Assembly (NCBI RefSeq): GCF_032405125.1
Contig: NC_091079.1
Coordinates: 35,539,501-35,603,500, forward strand
Reading direction: 5' to 3'
Length of the DNA: 64,000 nt
DNA from: Capricornis sumatraensis
Lineage: Eukaryota > Chordata > Mammalia > Artiodactyla > Bovidae
Position numbers and translations under genes: made by a program. The notes under the pieces were generated by a model that was given only the letters and a program-made list of their open reading frames with translations, made no database searches and was not told the DNA's origin. Shown here one piece after another: positions 29,681-40,529 of this stretch (positions within the stretch are counted from its first letter, which is position 1; each line of letters begins with the position of its first letter).

Positions 29681-30374
29681 AGGCAACCATTATGATTCAG
29701 AGGGCTTGGGGAAATTCCCCGAGTCAGGGCATGAGGAAGCTGGGTGAGGGAATGACAAGGACATCAGGGAGGAAACTGAAGCCAAAGGGGTGACGGTGTA
29801 TCCTCAACCATGCAGGCCAGATGAAGCAAAGGAGTCAGGGGAGGCCCCTGAAGGGCACCAGGACAAACTGCAGAGCTGAGCCCCATCCAGAAGGGGCAGC
29901 TGGGCACACTCCACTTTCCTCAGGTGCCCTCATCCCTGTGACTCGTCCTTCTGGTCTGCACACAGCAGGACTCTCAGCTCACCCTACCCATGCACCTCCC
30001 CGCCTGTACCTGGGAGGCCTCCGTCCCATCTGGTCTGGACGCTTGGACAGGAGAGGTAGGCAAACAAATCAGACAGCATCCGTCTAATCTCCTGTTTTAT
30101 AGATAAGGAAGCTGGGGCCCAGGGAGGTGATAAGATACTAATGGGAAACAGAGCTCCTCTCTCAAGCTTGACTACAGCTTGTGCCTCCATCAGTCAAGGA
30201 GGTTGTCTTTTTCCACCTCGGCTTTCCCTATGTCTGTCCTATAGCTCAAGAGATGGCATGAACAGAGCAGTGGGGATGGGGAGGGGGGTAACCTGACCAG
30301 CCAACCAACCTTGGTTATCCATGAGGTCACTGATGCCACAGTAAATTATCCCCCACACCCAGAGAATGAAACTC
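29681..30374. other. Unassigned sequence with a MIR trace
   Basis: A MIR fragment in reverse orientation is likely at 30085-30140 (TTTATAGATAAGGAAGCTGG). The rest, including a GC-richer part at 29820-30060, is unassigned and has no supportable gene. Confidence 0.4.
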
Positions 30375-31342
30375 CAGTTCAGTTCAGTTCAGTCGCTCAG
30401 TCGTGTCCGACTCTTTGCGACCCCATGAATCGCAGCACGCCAGGCCTCCCTGTCCATCACCAACTCCTGGAGTTCACTCAGACTCATGTCCATCGAGTAA
30501 GTGCTGCCATCCAGCCATCTCATCCTGGGTCGTCCCCTTCTCCTCCTGCCCCCAATCCCTCCCAGCATCAGAGTCTTTTCCAATGAGTCAACTCTCCGCA
30601 TGAGGTGGCCAAAGTACTGGAGTTTCAGCTTCAGCATCATTCCCTCCAAAGAAATCCCAGGGCTGATCTCCTTCAGAATGGACTGGTTGGATCTCCTTGC
30701 AGTCCAAGGGACTCTCAAGAGTCTTCTCCAACACCACAGTTCAAAAGCATCAATTCTTCGGCGCTCAGCCTTCTTCACAGTCCAACTCTCACATCCATAC
30801 ACGACCACTGGAAAAACCATAGCCTTGACTAGATGGACCTTAGTCGGCAAAGTAATGTCTCTGCTTTTGAATATGCTATCTAGGTTGGTCATAACTTTTC
30901 TTCCAAGGAGTAAGCGTCTTTTAATTTCATGGCTGCAATCACCAACTGCAGTGATTTTGGAGCCCCCAAAATAAAGTCTGACACTGTTTCCACTGTTTCC
31001 CCATCTATTTCCCATGAAGTGATGGGACTGGATGCCATGATCTTCGTTTTCTGAATTTTGAGCTTTAAGCCAACTTTTTCACTCTCCTCTTTTACTTTCA
31101 TCAAGAGGCTTTTTAGCTCCTCTTCACTTTCTGCCATAAGGGTGGTGTCATCTGCATATCTGAGGTTATTGATATTTCTCCCGGAAATCTTGATTCCAGC
31201 TTGTGTTTCTTCCAGTCCAGCATTTCTCATGATGTACTCTGCATATAAGTTAAATAAGCAGCGTGACAATATACAGCCTTGACATACACCTTTTCCTATC
31301 TGGAACCAGTCTGTTGTTCCATGTCCAGTTCTAACCGTTGCT
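30375..31342 (-). mobile_element. BovB (RTE LINE) fragment, longest in the window
   Basis: 968 bp from the AGTTCAGTTC 3' terminus to the reverse-transcriptase palm region. The right edge is where BovB similarity ends after TTCTAACCGTTGCT. Confidence 0.94.
30389..31342 (-). pseudogene. BovB reverse-transcriptase relic with YADD and one frame break
   Basis: Two minus-strand frames meet near 30970. The upstream one (ending at 30889) has GKGVCQGCILS, LFNLYAEYIMRNAGLEE and the catalytic YADDTTLMAESEEE; the downstream one (30389-31015) has HEIKRRLLLG, YGCESWT, RRIDAFELWCWRR and RWLDGST. At 30967-30971 the run reads four A where the copy at 16515 has five, which explains the frame change. The endonuclease and fingers regions are missing. 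It is the only BovB copy here that clearly keeps YADD. Confidence 0.85.
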
Positions 31343-31573
31343 CCAGGGCACCTAGTTTTCAGAACTGTGAGAAGAATCTTCTGGCAGGTCATGAGGATGG
31401 TGAGGAGACCATGATACCATTATCAACCATTATCATGGTATTATCAACATCGAGGGTACTCGTTGAGCAGGCCAGGTACATAGCAGGGCAGGACGGTAGG
31501 AACCAGCTGTAGAAAACAGATCTGGTCAAAGGAACAATTCAATCATCCAAAGAGTATTAATGGTACTACCTCA
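31343..31573. other. Unassigned sequence with an inverted repeat
   Basis: ACCATGATA (31408-31416) and TATCATGGT (31431-31439) form a perfect 9-bp inverted repeat. Nothing else is recognised. Confidence 0.5.
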
Positions 31574-31588
31574 AACACAGAGCTGCAG

Positions 31589-31796
31589 GGACTTCCACAG
31601 TGATCCAGTGGTTAAGAATCCACCTTCCAATACAGAGAAGGTAGTTTCGAACCCTGGTTGGGGAGCTAAGATCCCACATGCAGCAGGGCAGCTAAGCCCA
31701 GGCATCAAAACTAGAGAAGCCCTTGCACTGCAGTGATGAGCCGGCACACCACAGTGAAGATGCGGTGCAGCCAAAATTTAAAGAATAAAAAACAAA
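31589..31796 (+). mobile_element. CHR-type SINE, extended form
   Basis: Head GGACTTCCACAGTGATCCAG, box-B-like TTTCGAACCCTGG, body with AACTAGAGAAGCCCTTGC, tail AAAGAATAAAAAAC. Flanks AACACAGAGCTGCAG (31574-31588) and AACACGGAACTGCAG (31797-31811) match at 13 of 15. Confidence 0.93.
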
Positions 31797-31811
31797 AACA
31801 CGGAACTGCAG

Positions 31812-32139
31812 AAGGTAAGAGAAATAGTGACATCCCCTTCCACTTGAAAACTGCTTTCTTGTCCCACCCAGATGCCTTACAGAGGAGAGAACCACAGCCA
31901 GCCCAAGGAGGTTAACTCAGATGTTGTGATCCCCCATGCCCTGCTCTCATGAAGTCAAAGCCCGTGATACTGGAGGACACCTTCCATGGATGAGGAACAC
32001 AAGGTTCCCACACACGAAACCATGAGGTAAGAGCATCACACACACAGGCCCACCCCGAGAGGACCTGCTGGTCGGGGCTCCAGGCTTCTGAACCACTTAG
32101 ACTTCCTGGATGACACCACACACTTTCCATCTGCAGACT
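31812..32139. other. Unassigned sequence
   Basis: No repeat or gene recognised in about 330 bp. Confidence 0.45.
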
Positions 32140-32267
32140 CTGTAAATACTCTTTCCTTTGCCTGAAATCCTATTCCTCGTGTCTCTCCCCAACATGAACC
32201 TCATTCGCCTGGCTAAATCTTATTTATTTTGTCACAACGTAAATATCACCTCCTCCAGGAAGTCTTC
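32140..32267 (+). mobile_element. L2 fragment, left part
   Basis: ACTCTTTCCTTTGCCTGAAA and ATATCACCTCCTCCAGGAAG are typical of the L2 3' region. It is interrupted by a Bov-tA at 32268. Confidence 0.65.
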
Positions 32268-32485
32268 AGGCTTCCCTGATATCTCAGACCGTAAAGAATC
32301 CATCTACAAGGCAGGAGACCTGGGTTCAATTCCCAGATCGGGAAGACCCCCTGGAGAAAGGAATGGCAACCCACTCCAGTATTCTTGCCTGGAGAATCCC
32401 TATGGACAGAGGAGCCTGGCAGGCTACAGTTCATGGGGTCACAAAGAGTCGGACACGACTGAGCAATTAACACAACCACAAGCAA
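32268..32485 (+). mobile_element. Bov-tA SINE with target duplication
   Basis: Complete head (AGGCTTCCCTGATATCTCAG) and body to CGACTGAGCAATTAACAC. CCAGGAAGTCTTC (32255-32267) and CCAGGAGGTCTTC (32486-32498) flank it, 12 of 13 identical. Confidence 0.96.
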
Positions 32486-32690
32486 CCAGGAGGTCTTCTC
32501 TGACACTCACGGTTGGTGCCCAATCCATGCGCCTCCCTGGTACTTGATGCCTCTGAGAGCACTCACCAACCACACTGTCCCGCAATGGCTTGATTGCATT
32601 TCTGTTGCACTATGTTACACTGCATTCCATGATGGCACACGCTACGTCATATTTGCTGGTATATCCCCTGGCCTCGACAAGCACTTGACC
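32486..32690 (+). mobile_element. L2 fragment, right part
   Basis: GGAGGTCTTCTCTGACACTC continues the L2 interrupted at 32267; the similarity fades by about 32690. Confidence 0.5.
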
Positions 32691-33246
32691 GGTGGTCATC
32701 TACAGAATCATGAACAAGGGCAGAGCCCTGCCCTCTCAGGGCTCACAGTGTGGATGCTCACAGCCCAGGGTGTTTATTCCACAGCATGCTCACCCTGAGA
32801 GCCCCAGGCCTCTTATGGCTGTCTCGCTCCCTCTTTTAGGAATGTCTACCCTCCCTCATCGTCAACAACTCCATGTTAGTCAGATGGGATCTGGATAATG
32901 CCAACCTGCTCCGGAGCCAGCCAGCTCCTCGCTGCAGACTGGGCACCAGTCCATCTGATTTTCTCCCCTCCACTGCCATGAGAGGCCCAAAGGCAGCCAG
33001 AAAATCAGCCTTGGGAATATTTGGCCTTTCCAGGCCCTTGGGATGAGAGTGTAAAACTCTGGTCCAGGGAGACAAGCTAACCACCATTTCCCCTGTTGAT
33101 TGGTGGGAACTGCTTGCATTCATTTAGCTACCTGCACCCACTAGTTTCTCTCTCTCTCATTCTCCCAGTCTTATCACCATTTGTAGATTAACTTCTATTT
33201 TTGGTGGCAAGTCTATGTATAGGCTACGGTGCGCCTTTTGGGGTGT
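32691..33246. other. Unassigned sequence
   Basis: Nothing recognised in about 550 bp. Confidence 0.45.
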
Positions 33247-33402
33247 CTGCTGGATCAGGAAGATCCCCTGGAGAAGGAAATAGCAACCCACTCCAGTATT
33301 CTTGCCTGGAGAATCCCTTGGACAGAGGACCCTGGCAGGCTATAATCCACAGGGTCTCAAAGAGTTGGAAATGACTGAAGCGACTTAGCATGCACACACG
33401 CT
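33247..33402 (+). mobile_element. Bov-A body (headless), first of a pair
   Basis: GGATCAGGAAGATCCCCTGG through GACTGAAGCGACTTAGCATG. It lacks the tRNA-like head. Confidence 0.92.
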
Positions 33403-33404
33403 TA

Positions 33405-33614
33405 GTTTATATGACTCCTTAAGCTCAGAAGGTAAAGAATCTGCCTGCAATGCAGGAGAACCAGATTCAATCCCTGGGTCAGAAAGATCCCCTGGAGTAG
33501 GAAATGGCAACCTACTCCAGTATGCTTGCCTGGGAAATCCCATGGACCGAGGAGCCTGGTGGAGTCCATGAGATCGCAAAGAGTCAAGACACAACTGAGC
33601 AACTGAGCACACAC
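33405..33614 (+). mobile_element. Bov-tA SINE, second of a pair
   Basis: A complete but worn copy with head near 33410-33440 and body ending CAACTGAGCACACACACG. It stands head-to-tail with the preceding copy. A short deletion removes the usual 'GGGCTACA' before AGTCCATGAG. Confidence 0.93.
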
Positions 33615-34685
33615 ACGCTGCTATGGGGCGTGCTGAAAACTCACAGCTCTCCCCACCCCAAAAAAGTGTAGAGTGACCTGAACAGTCTGAAGCATGACCT
33701 AGGTTCATTAACACAGAGAGAAGAGTTCAAATATCAGGGAAAATAAACAGAGGTAAGCCTAAGAAAGAGAAGGAGCAAAGACGGCTGGACGGGGGTAGAA
33801 CTAAGAACAATTCTCTTCGGCCACCTGACATAGAATGCCAGGAACACAGGAGGCAGAAAGCCAAACAAGGGTGCCCCCCAAGTCTCGCATGAAAGCCAGA
33901 GAAAGATGTGCGCCAGTGGACGCAGCAGTGGTATGCTGGCCAACGCTCAACAACCACTCTCGGGGGAAAGCCCTGGTCGCTAGCGCACGCCCATTTCTGG
34001 GGTGTAAATACTCCCACCATGGCTGATTTCAAGTTACCAGTAGCAGAGCTGGGAAGAAATGCTCACAACTTGCACTCTCGAACCAGCCCTAAGATACCCC
34101 TGGCCAGCAGGTAACCTGAGTGGGTTTTGCAGTCTGGGTCATCCAGGAACCCTAGGTGCTTAACATTCACACTTAATCCTTGCCATATATATTAAAAATA
34201 ATTAATAGCACTATCTGTGAATTAACATTCTACATGTGGGGGGTGGGGGGAAGGTCATTTGTACTCTACCCTCCCTGCCTCCCCAGGAACATGAATTCCA
34301 AAGAGGATGTGTCTGGATGGCTAGAGAAGCTACCAAATGTCATGGAGAATATTTGGGCAGGGAGGAGAGATGAGGTTGCTTGTGTTGACAGTGGAACTTT
34401 GGAAAAAGAACAAGGATGCTTAAAAGGGGAATTCTTTTTATGTTTTGCTTTGTAGTATGCATTATCATCCTCCAGATTTCCCCCAAGTAATCTTGAGTAA
34501 AGTCTGCATTTTTTTTTTTCACTAAAACTTTTGGAATTCAATTTGATTTGAGGAGGGATCCAGTAAGGTGCTGAGTTTGGTCTCAAGGTGGGTACAGAGT
34601 GAGAGAAGGGGCTGCGCAAAGGCGTCCAGTCACATTAAGAGTAGATGGAAAATAACAGTAGTAACACATAACAGTAACATAATAA
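33615..34685. other. Repeat-poor unassigned sequence
   Basis: About 1.07 kb without a recognised element. A G-rich tract lies at 34238-34252 and a T-run at 34509-34520. Overlapping frames of 60-117 codons on both strands are not recognisable proteins. Confidence 0.4.
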
Positions 34686-34689
34686 TACC

Positions 34690-34875
34690 AACGCTGCTTG
34701 CTGAGCACCAATCACATGTCTGGCTCTGCTCCACTCACTTTATGAATATTAACATATTTCATCTCACAACATCCCTGTGTGATAGGAACTCTACAGATCA
34801 GCAACTGGTTTGAACCCAAACAGGCTAGTAGCAAAGCCCAAGCTCAACTGACTATTATACTACCTCTCTGGGTAG
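34690..34875 (-). mobile_element. MIR SINE
   Basis: GCTGAGCACCAATCACATGT, TTATGAATATTAACATATTT and the terminal ACTATTATACTACCTCTCTG follow MIR in reverse complement. Confidence 0.65.
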
Positions 34876-34899
34876 TATATGGAGGACAGTGTATATTTT

Positions 34900-34929
34900 A
34901 ATTTTTTTATTCATTCTACTCTTTTTTAG
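34900..34929 (-). mobile_element. Oligo-T start of a minus-strand L1, split by BovB
   Basis: T-rich text here continues at 35741 (CTGAAGAATAGTTTATTTAC), the reverse complement of an L1 3' end. BovB lies between. Confidence 0.5.
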
Positions 34930-35728
34930 AACAGGAGAAATATTAATAACCTCAGATATACAGATGACACCACCCTTAATGCAGAAAGAGAAGAGAAACT
35001 GAAGAACTTCTTCAAAGGAAAAGAGGAGAGTGAAAAAGTTGGCTTAAATCTCAACATTCAAAACCTAAGATTATGGCATCTGGTCCCATCACTTCATGGC
35101 AAATAGATGGGGAAACAATGGAAACAGGGACAGACTTTGTTTTCTTGAGCTCCAAAATCACTGCAGATGGTGACTGCAGTCATGAAATTAAATGATACTT
35201 GCTGCTTGGAAGAAAAGCTATGACAAAACTAGTCAGCATATTAAAAAGCAGAGATGTTACTTTGCCGACAAAGGTCCATCTAGTCAAAGCAATGATTTTT
35301 CCAGTAGTCATGTATGGATGTGAGAGTTGGACCACAAAGAAAGCTGGGCACCAAAGAATTGATGCTTTTGAACTGTGGTATTAGAGAAGATTCTTGAGAG
35401 TCCCTTGGACTGCAAGGAGATCAAACCAGTCAATCCTAGAAGAAATCTACCTTGAATATTTGTTGGAAGGACTGATACTGAAACTGAAGCTCCAATACTT
35501 TGGCCACCTGATAGGAAGAACTGACTCATTGGAAAAGACCCTGATGCTAGGAAAGATTGAAGGCAAGAGAAGAGGGGGACAACAGAGGATGAGATGGTTG
35601 GATGGCATCACCAACTCGATGGACAAGAGTTTGAGCAGACTCCAGGAGTTGGTGATGGTCAAGGAAGCCTGGCGTGCTGCAGTCCATGGGATCGCAAAGA
35701 GTTGGACACGATTGAGTGACTGAACTGA
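34930..35728 (+). mobile_element. BovB (RTE LINE) 3' fragment, 800 bp
   Basis: From AACCTCAGATATACAGATGA to GATTGAGTGACTGAACTGAAC. ACTCTTTTTTAG (34918-34929) and ACTCTTTTTTTA (35729-35740) flank it. Confidence 0.94.
34944..35723 (+). pseudogene. BovB reverse-transcriptase relic (YTDD variant)
   Basis: The catalytic box reads YTDD (about 34962-34973) instead of YADD. Frames 35199-35384 (with YGCESWT) and 35394-35723 (with RWLDGITNSMD and KSWTRLSD) are in different phases, so the ORF is broken several times. The residues that can be read belong to the C-terminal half only. Confidence 0.75.
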
Positions 35729-35734
35729 ACTCTT

Positions 35735-35885
35735 TTTTTACTGAAGAATAGTTTATTTACAATATTATATTAGTTTCAGGTGTACAACATAGTGGTTCAA
35801 TATTTTTGTAGATTATACTCCATTTAAAGTTATTATAAAATATTGACTATATGCCATACAGTGTATCTTTTTAGAGAAATTGTCT
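35735..35885 (-). mobile_element. L1 3' end
   Basis: GAAGAATAGTTTATTTACAA and GTTTCAGGTGTACAACATAG are the reverse complement of an L1 3' end. Confidence 0.7.
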
Positions 35886-35948
35886 ATATTTCAATACAGA
35901 ACACCTTAGAGCTCTGTGGTTAGGATGTTTGATCAGATATTCCCAGGA

Positions 35949-36152
35949 GAGGGACTTCTCTAGTGGTCCAGTGACTGAGACTCTGTGCTCCTAATGCTGG
36001 GGGTCCGGGTTCCATCCCTGGTCAGGAACTTGATCCCACATGCCACAACCAAGAGTTCACATGCTGCTATTAAATATCCCACATGCTGCAGTGAAGATCG
36101 AGGGTCCCATGTGCCACAGCTAACAGCTGGCACAGCTAAATTAAAAGAATAT
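35949..36152 (+). mobile_element. CHR-type SINE with exact target duplication
   Basis: GGGACTTCTCTAGTGGTCCA to GCTAAATTAAAAGAATAT. ATATTCCCAGGA is found unchanged at 35937-35948 and 36153-36164, so the insertion is exactly bounded. Confidence 0.95.
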
Positions 36153-36164
36153 ATATTCCCAGGA

Positions 36165-36777
36165 AAGCTAGAAACCTAATGTACCTTTTGGTAAGCATTC
36201 CTTTGAAGAGAAAATGAGACCTTTACATGGACTGTAAGGGAGAGAGGGGGTTTCAGTCATTGATCACAGCGCTGGATATCATCTCTCTGAGGCTCCTGAA
36301 ATCACTGCAGATATGCATTGTGCACCAGCTGCATACAATTCAATTCAACAGACATTATTAAGCACCCTTTGAGGGCTACTCTGTGCATCGCACCCAGCCA
36401 GAGGGGCGGGGCCAGGAGCAGAGTGGAGAAGCAGGCACACTCTCGCCTCTGTGACTAGGGGACGTGGGTGCGTGCAAGGCAACTGAGTGAGGCTCAGCGG
36501 CTCAGTGCATGACACAGATAGCAGGAAGAACTTCGTGGGGTGATAAAGTCGGGGCTCATCTTTGAGGGATTCCAGTAGGGTACAGTTGAAGGGAGAGTGA
36601 GGGAGTTCCAGGGAAGGTGGGGGTGGGGGGAAGCCGGAAAAGTGCAGGGGTGGCGCAGACAAGGGAAAGAGCCAGACCGTGAGCCTGAGGAGGCTTCAGG
36701 CTCGGAAATCAGATGCTGTTCTCCAGAGCTCACAGTCTTCTCCACGTTATTATTATCTTTTAATTGAACTGTTCTTA
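36165..36777. other. Unassigned sequence with an L2 trace
   Basis: An L2 3' end in reverse orientation is possible at 36338-36440 (CAATTCAACAGACATTATTA). A G-rich tract lies at 36617-36632. The remainder is unassigned. Confidence 0.4.
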
Positions 36778-36902
36778 ATTTTTTTTGTTTTTTGGCTGTG
36801 CCACTCAGCATGTGGTATCTTAGCTCCCCAACCAGGGATCGAACTCTCACCCCCTGCCTTGGAAACTCAGAGTCCTAACCACTAGACCACCAGGCAAGTC
36901 CC
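36778..36902 (-). mobile_element. CHR-type SINE
   Basis: T-rich tail, GGCTGTGCCACTCAGCATG, GGGATCGAACTCTCACCCC (box B) and CTAACCACTAGACCACCAGG (head). TCTCCACGTTATT (36737-36749) and TCTCCACATGATT (36903-36915) may be its target duplication. Confidence 0.9.
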
Positions 36903-36915
36903 TCTCCACATGATT

Positions 36916-37999
36916 TTATAATTTGACTATGAGATGAAGAGATTAAAGGTATCATGAAAGTCTAAAAGGTCAACAGGACTATGGTCATCCTGACCAAATA
37001 AAGAGCATCTTAAAATGGAATGAAACGTAATAATACTTCCACTAACCTTAACTCATGATAATGAATAATGAACCAGTTGGTCGAGGCTTAAAATTTCCAA
37101 GGCAGAGCAGAGTTACTGTGTGCAGGTCAGTTTCTAAGTACCTCCAGCCCTTTCCCCTGCTCCTCCCTCTCAATTTTCCCATCCTTCCCCCAGTTCAGAG
37201 CTTAAAGCCCCACAACTCCGAATTCCTTCCCTCTGGTTCTTTCCAGGTTGCACTTTCCTGATTGTGTCTTTTCTATCAAAAAATCATGTCTTTCCTATCT
37301 TCTGTGTTCCAGGCCCTTGCAGTCTGAGATAGCCCTAACTGGAGCCCAGGTGATAATAAGAGATCATAAAAATTATAATCTTCAACTGGGAAAATATTAG
37401 CTTCAGAATCAAAAGTGCAGGAAATGGGAGAATGTCAGACCACTAAGAGAGATCAGGGCAGGGTCTTCTAATTCCTTCCAGATCATACCCAATAGGAGAC
37501 TCTCTATTCTACCTACAGTGCTGGCACTGTTTGGGGAAATTGCTTTAGGAAACCAACAGCCAGATTTCAGAGAAGAAAAGGCAGACCAGGGCTACAGAGT
37601 GTCCTGTCTACCCTCTTGCACCCTGGTCCCTGTTTTCCTTCCACCCCCTCCCCCCGCCGAGGAAACACAGAGATGTTTTTGGAATGTAATTCTAGATAAC
37701 GCAGGCTATCTATCAAGTTACATTTCATCTGGCAATCCAGACCAGCTGGATGAGCCAGCATAAAAAGAGACCAGAGGTGGGGGAGGGAGGAAAAAGCCAT
37801 GGGGGAGAGCAGGGTAAAAAAGAAGGTGATGACAAGAGGAGCTTATAGAAGCAAAGACCTGGAAATCTGGACCCAGCACGTTCAGCTTCTGAGCCCAGTG
37901 TCCATCTGAAGGCCAAGGGCACTGCCAACAGTCCTATGGGCATCTCCAGCATTTCCTAATTGCCTTGGCCAGAGTCCCCTGCAACTCATATCTCTGGAC
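36916..37999. other. Repeat-poor unassigned sequence
   Basis: About 1.1 kb with no recognised repeat or gene. The 81-codon frame at 37518-37763 and its minus-strand neighbours show no conserved domain. Confidence 0.4.
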
Positions 38000-38200
38000 A
38001 TTTCAGTGTTTACAGAGCCCTTCCCAGATAGACAGCCTCCCCATGGCCCTGTGACAAAGACTACTGCTATTAATATACCCATTGTACAGATAAATAAATT
38101 GAGGCTGAGCAATCCAGTGATTCACCCAAGTTTGCTCACTGAGTGAGAAAGGAAATTAGGACTTCACTCCAGCTCCTCTCATTCAAGAGCTCCCACCTTC
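38000..38200 (-). mobile_element. MIR SINE
   Basis: CCCATTGTACAGATAAATAA, TTGAGGCTGAGCAATCCAGT and CCAAGTTTGCTCACTGAGTG follow MIR in reverse complement. Confidence 0.65.
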
Positions 38201-38439
38201 TCCTTCTTCTCCATTACTGTAATGACTACCTAGAATTTCTATAGATTCTGTTTAGCTGATGTTCTCAGATCTACTATGAACCAGTACCTGGTAGTAGCCA
38301 GTGTCATAGGAAATATAGAAATGAGGGGGTAGAGAATTGTCCTCTTCCCTCAAGTTACAAGACTGAGAGATTTTGAAATAATGGTAAAGAGCCTTCTGGC
38401 CAATGTGCTTTCAAACACAACCTCTCCTTCAGAACTTCG

Positions 38440-38540
38440 CCCTACAGTCACTCATTCAATAAATGTTTATTGAGTACCTGCTCTGTGCCAGGCCCTTCCT
38501 AGGCACTGAGGTTACAATGGGGACCGTTAAGGCCCTTGCT
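38440..38540 (-). mobile_element. L2 3' end, left part
   Basis: ATTCAATAAATGTTTATTGA and GTGCCAGGCCCTTCCTAGGC are the L2 3' end in reverse complement. It resumes after BovB with GATTAGATTCTAATGGCAAG. Confidence 0.8.
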
Positions 38541-38959
38541 CTATACGGATGTGAGAGGTGGACCATAAGGAAGGCTTAGTGACAAAGAATTGATGCTTTC
38601 AAACTGTGGTGCTTCAGAAGACTCTTGAGAGTCACTTAGAGAGCAAAGAAATCAAGCCAGTCAATCATAAAAGAAATCAACCCTGAATATTCATTGAAAG
38701 GACTGATGCTGAAGCTGAAGCTCCAATACTTTAGCCACCTGATTCGAAGAGCTGACTCATCAGAAAAGACCCTGAGGCTAGGAAAGATTGAAGGCGGGAG
38801 GAGAAGGAGGCAACAGACAATGAGATAGCTGAATGGCATCACTGACTCAGTGGACATGAGTTTTAGCAAACTCTGGGAGATAGTGAAAAACAGGGAAGCC
38901 TGGCATGCTGCAGTCCATGGGGTTGCAGAGTCTGACAAGACTTGCTGACTGAACAACAG
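38541..38959 (+). mobile_element. BovB 3' fragment inside L2
   Basis: TATACGGATGTGAGAGGTGG through CTTGCTGACTGAACAACAG. GCTC occurs on both sides, giving at most a 4-bp target duplication. Frames are broken. Confidence 0.93.
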
Positions 38960-39015
38960 CTCATGAAGATTAGATTCTAATGGCAAGGGACAAGTAAGAA
39001 ACCAAGAAAATAAAC
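38960..39015 (-). mobile_element. L2 3' end, right part
   Basis: CTCATGAAGATTAGATTCTA and AAACCAAGAAAATAAACAAG are the next L2 words after those ending at 38540. Confidence 0.7.
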
Positions 39016-39845
39016 AAGTGCGTGCCGAAAGAAAAACAGATGCAAATAGAGCTTCTCTTGGACAGAAACAAGCTCAGATCGTATGGATGTCAGGCTGAGT
39101 TTCACAAATCAGCCTCCAATCTTCTAAATTAATACCAAGTTGGTTCTCTATTTACCAGATCCTATAAAAATAAGTCCCCTTATTACAAAACCACAGAAAA
39201 CACCATGTGAGAGCCCCGGTCAAGAGTCAAACCGGGAAAGACAGCTGCAAGACCCAAGGAAAGATGTAGCTGCTGATAAACCACAGCCTCATCTTCAAGG
39301 CAGGAATAGATGTGAAGCCTGAGAAAAGGGCAGATTCATTCACGCTGGAATGATCTGGGAAGATGACATTATCATTTTGTCTTCAGGGTTGAATTGGAGA
39401 CTCTTGTATAACAAAATTAAATTATTCGCTTACAGTATCACACACATAGACTTCAGCTTCCAGGATGTCCATATGTGTTTGTTCACATGTGACTTTTATA
39501 TTTCAAAAGATAATACCTTCAGAAAGTAGCCAAGCCCACCCCATACAGTGGGGCATTTGACACCCACTGTGCTTGTTTGGCAATTAACCACACACTGTCC
39601 ATGAACTTGAACCACTGTCTTGCATTGTTCATAATCTCTTCCAGGGTTAGGCTTCTCATGCAATGATGATTCATCTTTATGCATTAGACATTGGGGAAGT
39701 CAGTCGATAGAAACAAACTCTAGCCATCACCCAAATGAGTCTATAGTTAGATATTACAGACTAAACAAGCAAAAGGAAGGGAAAGACTTCAATCCAAAGA
39801 GAATGGATCACATTTAGGAAATACGATCTGGACTGGAGGGAAGGA
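39016..39845. other. Unassigned sequence
   Basis: No repeat or gene recognised in about 830 bp. Confidence 0.45.
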
Positions 39846-40075
39846 AAGGATTCCCTATGAAAGTGGCACTGGAGCTGAGAAGGAGAGCAGAGGAAGAAGG
39901 CAGGAAGGCCCTGGGCGGGAGGAAGAGCGGGTCAACACATGCACTGTGCAAAAGTTTGCATGGTCGACAAACTGGGACCACAGCAGAGACAGGACCAGGA
40001 GCTAGAAGGGAGCAAGGCAAGAGACTTGGATGGATCTTTGCAGAACTTTCCTTAAAAGCAAGGAGAAGCCCTTGA
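39846..40075 (-). mobile_element. Possible L2 internal fragment
   Basis: GATTCCCTATGAAAGTGGCA and CATGCACTGTGCAAAAGTTT have the order 'activation of body, accumulated event, used again' typical of L2 upstream of the 3' end in reverse complement. Weak. Confidence 0.35.
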
Positions 40076-40519
40076 GGCGTACACTGTGTCATAGAGTTTG
40101 CACATCAAAAAGGTCTCCTACCTGCTAGGTGGAGCAGCCTTCTCTAAACACTGGATTATACATCCTTAAGAGTAAAAATGTTTTATGTAATTTTATGTGA
40201 GGTATATTTGTATATTCATATATATTGTATAGTTTGTGTACATTATCAAACATACAGATATAGATGTTTTTAAAGGGAACTAAGAAATAGTTTTCATAGT
40301 CTTGTCTTGGCAAAATGCTGATAATTGTTGAAGCAGAGTAGTAGGTACATGGAGTTTCATACCTATATTTTTTTTCAGTGTATGCTTGAAAATGAGCACA
40401 AAGAAAAGATTTTCTTGAAAATTATGATGATGACTATGTATTATCATTAATTAATATCTCAAAGCACAATGTACACTTAGGGTGAGGTTTGTCACCAACA
40501 ACAATAGATGTTGCCCATA
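40076..40519. other. Unassigned sequence, A/T-rich
   Basis: Nothing recognised in about 440 bp. Confidence 0.45.
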
Positions 40520-40529
40520 TTTCATGTGA

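Noticed and set aside
30501..30974. 157-codon plus-strand frame
   Set aside because: It is the antisense shadow of the BovB reverse-transcriptase relic.
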